The notes under the pieces: model-generated | Told to the model about the DNA's origin: nothing | The model's database searches: none | The model's input: only the letters and a program-made list of their open reading frames with translations | Shown here: in pieces, positions 47,009-54,750 of the stretch | How positions within the stretch are numbered: position 1 is the stretch's first letter | Layout: each line of letters opens with the position of its first letter | From: G963665975 sp963665975 | GTDB taxonomy: Bacteria > Bacteroidota > Rhodothermia > Rhodothermales > Bin80 | Direction of reading: 5' to 3' | NCBI GenBank assembly: GCA_963665975.1 | Contig: OY762508.1 | Coordinates: forward strand, 1,984,001-2,048,000 | Length of the DNA: 64,000 nucleotides | Program-made: the position numbers and the translations under genes

Positions 47009-47062
47009 GTCGCAAGTACCGGCCGTTGGACGGAAATAAAATCCGCCACCTCTGGAGCCACG

Positions 47063-47470
47063 TCAAAACTGGAACATGGCCTTGATGCTACCCCAACTGC
47101 GGCGAATGGCTGTCGGCGTATAGTTCACCTTTTTCTCTGCCAACAGCTGGCGAACACCATCGTTGAAGACTACTTCCAGACGATAGTCCACCTGCTCTGA
47201 CGCCGCCTTGTACACCTGGTCATCCTGAATCGTATACGCTTTGTCGATTCCGTGCGGATCTGCGGTACCGATCTGAACAAACTCCACTGCGAAGGACGTC
47301 TTGCGATAGAGCTCATAGCTCGCGACGTCCTGCTCTTCCTCCGACTCCCAGGCGATGGCGAACGCATTATCTTCGTGCTCCACCGTGAAATAGCGTAGCT
47401 TGACCGTGTTATCCAGGAGCGATGCGCCCGTCAACGCAAGAAAAACAAACAGGTATAGGAGGGATCGCAT
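47063..47470 (-). CDS. Small secreted protein with fibronectin-like fold
   Basis: A 135-residue protein with a signal peptide (MRSLLYLFVFLALTGASLL) starting at the ATG at 47470. The mature part looks like a single fibronectin type III or similar beta-sandwich: LRYFTVEHEDNAFAIAWE, then DVASYELYRKTS, then a final strand and a basic tail ending IRRSWGSIKAMFQF. Fibronectin-like use of IAWES...ELYRK is characteristic. Function unknown. It is 54 bases upstream of pyrR on the same strand. Confidence 0.7.
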   Translation of the reverse strand: MRSLLYLFVFLALTGASLLDNTVKLRYFTVEHEDNAFAIAWESEEEQDVASYELYRKTSFAVEFVQIGTADPHGIDKAYTIQDDQVYKAASEQVDYRLEVVFNDGVRQLLAEKKVNYTPTAIRRSWGSIKAMFQF

Positions 47471-47948
47471 AGACACCGGTGCGACTGGGACCGAAACAGC
47501 GCTGAAATGTACGAGACAGTTCGCAATAATGCCAATTCGCCTGTCTGAGACCGTTAATTGATACAAGCGAGAGTGGCGTGATGATCAAGGCACGTGCGCA
47601 GACCTGCCCGCATGTCATGGTACGACCGTCCCTGTGAATGGTGCCGGCCAATGGCTTCCTTGCGCGTGACAGAGATAATGCGCCAGTCCCTCCTTATGGC
47701 TACGTGACATATCTCATCTCACCGGATGCCATACGTTGAGGCGATCCCACTCATCAGATTGGCCTACTGCCGCCCCAAGACCCAAGAATGGGTAGGAATT
47801 TCGCCAAGACCACCTGTTTCTCGCCTCCCGCGACAAAGATGGATGGACGACTATCAATAGAAGTCAGGCAGACGCGCACGGTCTGTTCTGTGAGGGGCTG
47901 GGCCTGGAATTCCCCCGGATTACTTGACCGCCGCATTCGGTCTCGTCC
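47471..47948. other. Intergenic region, nothing recognised
   Basis: About 480 bases between two minus-strand genes. Both strands were read for coding similarity, RNA genes and repeats, and none was found beyond short random frames. Confidence 0.4.
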
Positions 47949-48980
47949 CTACTCAGATCCTGACGCTATCACGCTCCGGTCATCCGTGAGTGCAGAAAGT
48001 GGCACTATCTCAAGTGTCGTAACAGGCTCCTCGGTAGCGGGACGCCGAAAAACCAGCCGTTGCTTATCTATATCTACGTACACAAGCCTTCCGTCAGGAT
48101 CATAGGATGAAAGCACATTGCCAGTTTTCTTATGTATTAGATCTATGGTTGTCCCTCTTTCTCCCAAGACCACCTCGCACACCAAGAGCGAATCATTAAT
48201 AGAATAAGGAGTCCATGGTCTGTCCCATGAACCGAGCCAAGAACCAATTTTATTTCTATTTGTAGGCTGTTTGGTATGTAGTGCTTGAAAGTAGGCCGGA
48301 TCAACCATAATGGAGTCCATAAAATTTCCAGCGTAGTCATAACGCCGGATAGTATACTCCATTGGTTGAGTACACCAAATTGATTGCATGGCGTCATAGT
48401 CACAGCTGGCGCCTATAATTAGGTCTGTCTCGTACATTGCAGCGTTCTCTGTTAGCGGCATGAAAGATGCTCTGCTTATGCCATCAATCGTATAGATATG
48501 GGCCATCACACCACCGTAAAGATTACCAGGGTCTGATCTAAACCCTCCGAGTAATACCAGGGAGTCATTAAGTATTCTCATGTTAGAGTTAAAGTGCAGG
48601 ACTCCCATTGCCATGAAAGAGTGTAGAAAGATTCCGGTCGTGTCGAAGACACTCGTCCTACCAGATCTCTCAGTTACGACGACATACTGTTTTCTAACGT
48701 CAAGGCTTGTAGGACGCATGAACTCGCCAGGCCCTTGACCATCTCTTCCGAAAGCGTGCACAAATTGTCCGTCAGAAGTATAGACGGACACTCGCTTATC
48801 TTTTGCATCGAGTGCGAATATCCTACTTCCTGCAAGAACAATTTCTGAAGGAGTTAGCAGATCTTTAAGAACAATTACTTCTCCACTAGGTGCTGGTAAC
48901 GAATTGTCCGTTTCCCTCTCATTGGAGATGCAAGAGGTTAATGCAAGCGTAAGAAGGACCCCAATGAGTAACGTGCGCAT
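47949..48980 (-). CDS. Lipoprotein with 6-bladed beta-propeller (NHL-like)
   Basis: A 343-residue lipoprotein (MRTLLIGVLLTLALTSC, lipobox ALTSC) starting at the ATG at 48980. The body shows the repeated pattern of a six-bladed propeller: RIFALDAKDKRVSVYTSDGQ, FGRDGQGPGEFMRP, TSVFDTTGIFLHSF, IRRYDYAGNFMDSI and others. FGRDGQGPGEF is the hallmark of a large secreted 6-bladed propeller family in Bacteroidota and related groups, whose function is mostly unknown. The DNA is visibly richer in A and T than its neighbours, and a tyrosine-recombinase relic lies directly upstream, so it may be acquired. Its frame stays open well upstream, but there it runs through the recombinase relic. Confidence 0.8.
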   Translation of the reverse strand: MRTLLIGVLLTLALTSCISNERETDNSLPAPSGEVIVLKDLLTPSEIVLAGSRIFALDAKDKRVSVYTSDGQFVHAFGRDGQGPGEFMRPTSLDVRKQYVVVTERSGRTSVFDTTGIFLHSFMAMGVLHFNSNMRILNDSLVLLGGFRSDPGNLYGGVMAHIYTIDGISRASFMPLTENAAMYETDLIIGASCDYDAMQSIWCTQPMEYTIRRYDYAGNFMDSIMVDPAYFQALHTKQPTNRNKIGSWLGSWDRPWTPYSINDSLLVCEVVLGERGTTIDLIHKKTGNVLSSYDPDGRLVYVDIDKQRLVFRRPATEEPVTTLEIVPLSALTDDRSVIASGSE

Positions 48981-49029
48981 AGTGGGACAGGATCGGTTAT
49001 GCTTTCTGTGGCAACAGAGAACGGATTGT

Positions 49030-49215
49030 AGTCGAATAGAGTTCTTCTCAGTGATCCAATCTTGCCACCGAAGGCTAACCAATTCGGATATCCGTACGCC
49101 CTGCAGAGTACAGGACCATGAGTCACGCGTAGTCCGCCGGCCTGCTGGATCCTGCAGAGCACGTCGGCCGCCGGCAGAATCCGTTCTGTCAGGCGGTTCC
49201 GTACCTTTATGGCCT
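49030..49215 (-). pseudogene. Relic of a tyrosine recombinase/integrase
   Basis: Two minus-strand frames joined by one frameshift (around 49110-49130) read RLTERILPAADVLCRIQQAG, then TLQGVRISELVSLRWQDW and ITEKNSIRL. This matches the core of tyrosine recombinases (ERxLxxxEVxxLI, then LYGxGLRISELxxLRWxDI); the first catalytic Arg is in GVRISEL. The second catalytic box and Tyr are missing, so it is a fragment. It lies between the propeller lipoprotein and the site-2 protease. Confidence 0.55.
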
Positions 49216-49313
49216 GTCGCGCGTTGTTGGACATCTTCTCGACATGCGCGCTGAAACTTTTGACGCGCTTCTTCGCAGATAGAGGAGACCTCGTCCATAA
49301 ACCCTGGCTGGTG

Positions 49314-50033
49314 ATGATGAAGAGCAATATTCAATTCGGCAGGGTTGCCGGTATCGGCATTTACGCCCACTGGACGCTGTTGGTGATGCTCCTTGGCGTC
49401 TTTGCCTGGTTCTTGTGGGAGAGCATTTCCGTTTCCATCGCGCTTGCGGGCCTCATCCTGACAAGCGCCCTGTTTGGCTGCGTGGTGCTTCACGAGTTGG
49501 GGCATGCGCTCATGGCCCGGCAGTTTGGAATCCGAACGCTCGACATAACGATCTATCCTATTGGCGGGGTTGCCAGGCTGGAGGCCATGCCCAAGCAGCC
49601 GCGACAGGAGTTTCTGATTGCGATCGCCGGGCCTGCCGTAAATCTGGTGATTGCCGCGGTGCTGTTTGTCGTGCTTCTCGGCGCTGGCCAGTCGCTTGCA
49701 CCAGACGCCTTTATCCTCGGTGAACCGAATGTGCTTGGCAGTCTCATGTGGATGAATGTGGCGCTCGTCGTGTTCAATATGCTCCCGGCATTTCCAATGG
49801 ACGGAGGACGGGTCCTGCGCGCAAGTTTGGCGAGCAGGATGAGTTATCGCTCGGCCACGCGGATTGCCTCCTACGTCGGGCAGGGCATGGCTGGCCTGTT
49901 TGCCGTTGCGGCAATCTTTCCCGTGCCCCTGTTCCCTGATTTCAATCCCATTCTTCTTTTCATCGCTCTGTTCGTGTTCACAGCAGCCCGGCAGGAGGCA
50001 GCCTACGTGTTCCGCGGAGTCGAAGCCGTGTAG
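49314..50033 (+). CDS. Site-2 protease family membrane metalloprotease (M50)
   Basis: Intramembrane zinc protease of 239 residues with six predicted helices. The zinc site is CVVLHELGHALMAR (HExxH) in the second or third helix, and the third ligand Asp is in NMLPAFPMDGGRVLRA. IAGPAVNLVIA is the usual GPxxN motif. There is no PDZ or CBS domain, so it fits the short Rip3/SpoIVFB-like group. The start is one of the two adjacent ATG codons at 49314 and 49317; the open frame upstream of them overlaps the recombinase relic. Substrate unknown. Confidence 0.88.
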   Translation: MMKSNIQFGRVAGIGIYAHWTLLVMLLGVFAWFLWESISVSIALAGLILTSALFGCVVLHELGHALMARQFGIRTLDITIYPIGGVARLEAMPKQPRQEFLIAIAGPAVNLVIAAVLFVVLLGAGQSLAPDAFILGEPNVLGSLMWMNVALVVFNMLPAFPMDGGRVLRASLASRMSYRSATRIASYVGQGMAGLFAVAAIFPVPLFPDFNPILLFIALFVFTAARQEAAYVFRGVEAV

Positions 50034-50179
50034 CCCCCAGTACTCCGGTGGCGCTGCTTATTGCTGGCTTACTGGTTCCCCACGCATGCCTTCCTCTCGC
50101 AAATTGCAATTTGAGAGTTCGTTTTCTATGATTACCTAATTGATCCAATTGCGCCAGATGCCCGCCAACTTGCGCTGTC

Positions 50180-51412
50180 ATGAAGCATTTTCGTTTACCG
50201 GCCATTCTGGCGATCGCCCTCTCGTTGGCCTGCGGTAACGCCGCCTGGGGGCAGGAAGACACGCGCGGGAGCCGCAATATCCGGGTCGCTGGCCATTTTC
50301 TCATTGATGGGGGAACAGCCGGCCTGGCGGTGGAACAGGCGCCAGATCGGCCGTATGCGTATCTGGCAATGCGCGGAGAACAGGGCGGATTCGTCGCCCT
50401 GGATCTGACGGACATTGCATCTCCCGCGCCGGTGGCCCGGTGGCCCCGTGCGGAGACCGGCGGGCGAGACTTGACGCTGTTCGCTCGGCAGGGCCGCCAG
50501 TATCTCGTGCTGGCAACCTCGTCCGGCGCCGTTGTTGTCGATGTAACCGGCATGCCCGACGAATCTCGACTGCAGGAGGCGGCGCGCATCCCGGAAGAGC
50601 GCGGGTTTAGAGGGCTTTTCGCGTATCGACATTCGGACGGGCGCGCGTTGCTGCTGGCCACCGGAGGTGGACCGGTGTTCGTCTATGACCTTGCAGGCGT
50701 GCTGGACGGGACAGGCGGCCTGGTCTCAACATTCGATACCCCGGAGCAAGTGGACGCCGCCACATCGGGATTTGACGCTGTCTTCGCCGGGTATGAACCG
50801 GATAGTGGACAGGATCGCCTGTACGGCGCCGGTGGCGGCGGCTATTACGTCTACGACTTCTCTGATCCCGCCAATGTGCGCCTGCTTGTCAGCATTTCGT
50901 CGGCTGCCGTGCAGCGCGGGCGTGCTATTGCGCCCACCCCCGATGGGCGTTACGTGTTAACCGCAGCGGGTTACCGCACCGCTCCGCTGCGCATATTCGA
51001 CCTCCAGGCCGCCCTTGACGGGGATCTTCCGCGCATTCGGACCGCAGTGGGCGCGTGGACCGCCGACTGGCGCAATGACTACACCGACCTTCAGGTGCGC
51101 TGGCCGTTTCTGTTTGCAGCCGCCCTGGAGGATGGGATGCACATCGTCAATATTCGCGATCCGCTGAACCCGTATACGGATGCGTACTACCGAACGACTC
51201 CTGGAAAGCCCGACGCGGGCCTTTCTGCGGCGCCTCGAGGCATCTTCCGCGTAGCTGTTCGCAACCACGATGGCCTCATTGTGGCGAGCGATCTCGACAC
51301 GGGCTTCTGGGCGTTTTACCTGGAGGCCTTCAGCGGTTGGCATGGACATGCCTGGGGCATGCCCCACATGTCGGACGCCCAGGACTGGGAGAACGGCCCC
51401 GACGGGAAATAA
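50180..51412 (+). CDS. Secreted LVIVD-like beta-propeller protein, copy 1
   Basis: A 410-residue secreted protein (signal MKHFRLPAILAIALSLACG, cleavage after AWGQ). Repeats such as FVALDLTDIASPAPVARW, VVVDVTGMPDESRLQEAARI, VYDLAGVLDG, YYVYDFSDPANVRLL and IVNIRDPLNPYTDAYY have the form [V/I]xDxxxPxxP of LVIVD propellers. It is the first of three tandem paralogues (copies 2 and 3 at 51435 and 52858). Its region matching HNHEVRWPY in the others reads DLQVRWPF, so that His pair is lost, but the C-terminal GWHGHAWGMPH is kept. The next gene starts 22 bases after its stop. Function unknown; likely envelope or extracellular. Confidence 0.8.
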   Translation: MKHFRLPAILAIALSLACGNAAWGQEDTRGSRNIRVAGHFLIDGGTAGLAVEQAPDRPYAYLAMRGEQGGFVALDLTDIASPAPVARWPRAETGGRDLTLFARQGRQYLVLATSSGAVVVDVTGMPDESRLQEAARIPEERGFRGLFAYRHSDGRALLLATGGGPVFVYDLAGVLDGTGGLVSTFDTPEQVDAATSGFDAVFAGYEPDSGQDRLYGAGGGGYYVYDFSDPANVRLLVSISSAAVQRGRAIAPTPDGRYVLTAAGYRTAPLRIFDLQAALDGDLPRIRTAVGAWTADWRNDYTDLQVRWPFLFAAALEDGMHIVNIRDPLNPYTDAYYRTTPGKPDAGLSAAPRGIFRVAVRNHDGLIVASDLDTGFWAFYLEAFSGWHGHAWGMPHMSDAQDWENGPDGK

Positions 51413-51434
51413 CCTACACGCCCAAACATCCACC

Positions 51435-52823
51435 ATGACGATGCGACGACTGACCGCCTTTCTAGTGCTGGTCCTGGTCTCTTCGGGGACTGCTGCGATG
51501 GCGCAACCGGCGGCCCTTGCACATCCTTCGCACCCGCCTCCACCCGGAGAACGCGGCAGCCCCAATATCACGGTGCTGTCGCATTTGCCACTGGGCAAGG
51601 CCGGGTCGGTATCCGACATCGAACTCGAACAGGACCCCGGGCGACCGTACGCCTACGTGGCGCGGCGTGTAGACGAAATCGGATTTGACGTCATTGATCT
51701 TTCAGACCCCGTGCGGGCGCGCGTGATTCATCGGTGGCGCATCGAAAACCAGGAGTTGCACCAGGGTGGCGCGATGGACGGGCGCTATTTCAAGCATGAC
51801 GGCCGTTATTATTATGTGCAGTCTACGCAATTCCGCCAGGGCGGGCCGAATTCCGAAGTCGGAGCCATCGTTTTTGATGTCACCGATCTGCCGGAGAGCC
51901 TGCATGAGGTCGGCCGCATACGCCAATCGGAAACCCGCGGCGGGTTCCACAACATTTTCGTGTATAAACATTCTTCAGGCACGCCGCTTCTGTTCGCCAC
52001 CTCCGGACCACATGCGAAGGTTTTTGATCTGGACCGTTTCCTGAAGGGGTACCAGACCGAAATGGCGGCCGTCCTGCAGGACGAAAATCATGCCCTCATC
52101 GGGCGCGTTCCCGTAGCCCAGACGGCTAACATGTGGTCGCGCGGCTATCACGATTTCTATATCGGCTATCACGAGGAGTCCGGGCAGGATCGATTCTATG
52201 GCGGCGGCGGCAGCGGTTACTATGTATATAATGTCACGAATGTGGCCGCGCCCGAACTGCTGCTCACCATCGTCGGTGTTCCGGGCGTGTCCTGGGGTCA
52301 CACGTTTACGCCCTCACCGGATGGGCGTTACGCGGTGGGAGAAACGGAATTTCAATATCAGCCGCTACGTTTCTTCGACATGAAGCCGGCCCTCGACGGC
52401 GAGGTCCAGAACATCGACCAGGCCATCGGGGCATGGCATGCCGATTGGAAGAGCCTGGCGCACAACCACGAAGTGCGGTGGCCGTACCTCTTCGTGGCCG
52501 GATATGAAACGGGCTTGTCCGTCGTCAACATGGAAGATCCCGCGACTCCCTATACGGTGGCCTACTATGACACATTCAATGGTCGGCACAACAATCGTGA
52601 GGAGGCCATGAGGCGTGCCGGCAGTCCGTACACTTGGAATGTCTATGACGGCGCCTGGGGCGTAGATGTCCGCAACAGGGACGGGCTCATCGTTGTGAGT
52701 GACATGACCACCGGCTTCTGGGCCTTTCGCATGGATGGCTTCAACGGCTGGCATGGTCACGATTACGGCATGCCTAATGTCTCCAGCGTCCAGAACTGGG
52801 ACCACGGTCCCACCGGCCGGTAG
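51435..52823 (+). CDS. Secreted LVIVD-like beta-propeller protein, copy 2
   Basis: A 462-residue secreted protein (signal MRRLTAFLVLVLVSSGTAAMAQ) with the same repeats as its neighbours: VIDLSDPVRARVIHRW, VFDVTDLPESLHEVGRI, YYVYNVTNVAAPELLLTI, VVNMEDPATPYTVAYYDT. It holds both shared His-rich spots intact: LAHNHEVRWPYLFV and GWHGHDYGMPN near the C-terminus, plus GGGFHN-like GGFHNIFVYKHSSG. These clustered histidines could bind metal, but this is not established. The ATG at 51435 precedes the signal peptide; the frame is open further upstream inside copy 1. Copy 3 begins 34 bases after its stop. Confidence 0.82.
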   Translation: MTMRRLTAFLVLVLVSSGTAAMAQPAALAHPSHPPPPGERGSPNITVLSHLPLGKAGSVSDIELEQDPGRPYAYVARRVDEIGFDVIDLSDPVRARVIHRWRIENQELHQGGAMDGRYFKHDGRYYYVQSTQFRQGGPNSEVGAIVFDVTDLPESLHEVGRIRQSETRGGFHNIFVYKHSSGTPLLFATSGPHAKVFDLDRFLKGYQTEMAAVLQDENHALIGRVPVAQTANMWSRGYHDFYIGYHEESGQDRFYGGGGSGYYVYNVTNVAAPELLLTIVGVPGVSWGHTFTPSPDGRYAVGETEFQYQPLRFFDMKPALDGEVQNIDQAIGAWHADWKSLAHNHEVRWPYLFVAGYETGLSVVNMEDPATPYTVAYYDTFNGRHNNREEAMRRAGSPYTWNVYDGAWGVDVRNRDGLIVVSDMTTGFWAFRMDGFNGWHGHDYGMPNVSSVQNWDHGPTGR

Positions 52824-52857
52824 GCCTGGAGCGACTTCTCCTTATCCCCTCTGTCTC

Positions 52858-54183
52858 ATGAACCCTTTTCGTCTCGCCTGCGCCGCCGCTCTCCTGTTTG
52901 CTGCGTCGCCATCGAATGCATCTGCGCAGTGGACACCTGAATCACCCGGAAGCGACAACATTACGGTGCTGGGGCACCTTGCCCTCGGGCCGCGCCTGAG
53001 CGTCGCCGACATGGAGCTAGAACAGGAAATCAGCCGTCCCTTCGCCTACGTAGCACGGATGGTCTACGGCGACGAAGGTCCCAAGGGCACGGACATCATC
53101 GATGTGTCCGATCCAACGAATCCGCGCGTGCTGTACGAATGGCGCATAGAGGACCAGGACCTGCACCTGCCAACCGGCGGGATGGACGTGAAGTATTTCA
53201 AATGGAAGGATCGCTACTACGTGGTGCAGTCCCTGCAATTTGGCCAGGGCGGCCCTGACCGTGACCTTGGAGCGGTGATCCTGGATGTGACGGGCCTGCC
53301 CGACCCCACTACGGTTGCTGAGGTTGCCCGCATACGCGAACCAGACCATCCGGGCGGTTTTCACAACATATTTATCTACAAACACTCCAACGGCCGGGTG
53401 CTTCTTTTCTCTACCGTGTCCGGACCCTATGCGCATGTCTATGACCTGGGGACTATCGTGGAGGGGGGTGGCGACGGCGGGCTCATCGCACGCGTTCCTG
53501 TGCCCGAGTCCCCCGAAGGCCGCGGCCGGGCGCGGGGGTATCATGATTTTTATGTCGGCTACCACGACGATACCAGGCAGGACCGCTTCTACGGTGGCGG
53601 TGTAGGGGGCTATTTCGTGTACAACATCACGGACTTGGACAACCCGTCACTTCTCGTCAGCCTTACCGGCATCAACGGCGTCCGCTACGGCCATACGTTT
53701 ACGCCGTCCCCTGACGGTCGCTATGTCATCGCTGAAACCGAATACCGATACGCGCCGTTGCGTATTTTCGACCTAAAGCCCGCCCTCGACGGCAAGGTCT
53801 CCAACATCCGCAACCCGATCAGCGCCTGGACCGCCGACTGGCGGCACCTGGTGCACAACCACGAGGTTCGCTGGCCATACGTATTCGTTTCCGGGTATCT
53901 CGACGGGCTGCAGGTGTTCAGCCTCATGGACCCGAAAAATCCGGTCACGGTTGCTTACTACGACACGTACCTGGGGGAGCCCAACACGGACCGCTACCCT
54001 GTGTTTAACGGCGCCTTCGGTGTTGACGTCCGCAATGCGGATGGTCTGATTGTGGTAAGCGATATGTCGACCGGGTTTTGGACGTTCCGCATGGACGGCT
54101 TCGGGGGATGGACCGGGGCCGACTGGGGCGTGCCCAACCGGTCGAGCGTCCAGGAGTGGGACGCCGGATACGCCGGCCGATAG
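52858..54183 (+). CDS. Secreted LVIVD-like beta-propeller protein, copy 3
   Basis: A 441-residue secreted protein (signal MNPFRLACAAALLFAASPSNASAQ). It shares most repeats with copy 2: IIDVSDPTNPRVLYEW, ILDVTGLPDPTTVAEVARI, YFVYNITDLDNPSLLVSL, FSLMDPKNPVTVAYYDT. It retains LVHNHEVRWPYVFV, but the C-terminal GWHGH has become GWTGADWGVPN, so the two His spots are distributed differently across the three copies. It is closer to copy 2 than to copy 1 by visual alignment. The small secreted protein gene starts 40 bases after its stop. Confidence 0.82.
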   Translation: MNPFRLACAAALLFAASPSNASAQWTPESPGSDNITVLGHLALGPRLSVADMELEQEISRPFAYVARMVYGDEGPKGTDIIDVSDPTNPRVLYEWRIEDQDLHLPTGGMDVKYFKWKDRYYVVQSLQFGQGGPDRDLGAVILDVTGLPDPTTVAEVARIREPDHPGGFHNIFIYKHSNGRVLLFSTVSGPYAHVYDLGTIVEGGGDGGLIARVPVPESPEGRGRARGYHDFYVGYHDDTRQDRFYGGGVGGYFVYNITDLDNPSLLVSLTGINGVRYGHTFTPSPDGRYVIAETEYRYAPLRIFDLKPALDGKVSNIRNPISAWTADWRHLVHNHEVRWPYVFVSGYLDGLQVFSLMDPKNPVTVAYYDTYLGEPNTDRYPVFNGAFGVDVRNADGLIVVSDMSTGFWTFRMDGFGGWTGADWGVPNRSSVQEWDAGYAGR

Positions 54184-54223
54184 CCTTTGCCGAAATCCTT
54201 TTATTCTCCGCCTGTCGCATTCC

Positions 54224-54736
54224 ATGTTTTTGTCTGCCTTCCTCCTTCTCCTCTTTGCCAGCCCTTCCGAACCGGAGACCGGCATCTGTCCGCCCGAGTA
54301 TTACCAGATTGACCTCGTCCCGACAAAGCGTGTGCCCGCGGCCCGTCGCGCGGTAGGCACCGCCTCGGTGGCCTTTGCGTCCTCGCCCTTCGGCATTGCC
54401 ATTTCCTCTGACGGGCACTACATCTACACTGTGACCATCCGCATTGACAACCTGTCCGATGCACCGGAAGGCCGGTACGTGGCGTGGCTGTCAACACCAA
54501 GTCTGGACTCCATTATTCGACTGGGCCCTCTTGGCGCCGCGAAAACAGCGAGTGGACAGGTAGACTGGAACAAGTTTTTGGTCATTGTCACCCTTGAGGC
54601 TGACGAGGAGCCGTTGGGCCCGCGTTGGCAAGGACCGGTTGTGCTGCGCGGCATGTCGCGTAGCGGCTTCATGCATACGATGGCAGGGCACGGACCTTTT
54701 CAGCAGGAGCCTTGCGCAACATTCGGTTATTATTAG
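54224..54736 (+). CDS. Small secreted protein, unknown, between propellers and multicopper oxidase
   Basis: A 170-residue protein with a short signal peptide (MFLSAFLLLLFASPSEPE). The mature part is beta-rich: VGTASVAFASSPFGIAISSDGHYIYTVTIRIDNL, then EGRYVAWLSTPSLDSII, KTASGQVDWNKFLVIVTLE, and ends GFMHTMAGHGPFQQEPC. The section around TASGQVDWNKFLVIVTLE resembles carboxy-terminal sandwich domains of anti-sigma-K-like proteins. It has a His/Met-containing tail (FMHTMAGHG) that could bind metal. Family not recognised. It lies 40 bases after copy 3 and 14 bases before the oxidase start, so it is surely in the same operon. Confidence 0.7.
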   Translation: MFLSAFLLLLFASPSEPETGICPPEYYQIDLVPTKRVPAARRAVGTASVAFASSPFGIAISSDGHYIYTVTIRIDNLSDAPEGRYVAWLSTPSLDSIIRLGPLGAAKTASGQVDWNKFLVIVTLEADEEPLGPRWQGPVVLRGMSRSGFMHTMAGHGPFQQEPCATFGYY

Positions 54737-54750
54737 GCACGGTTGTTTCC

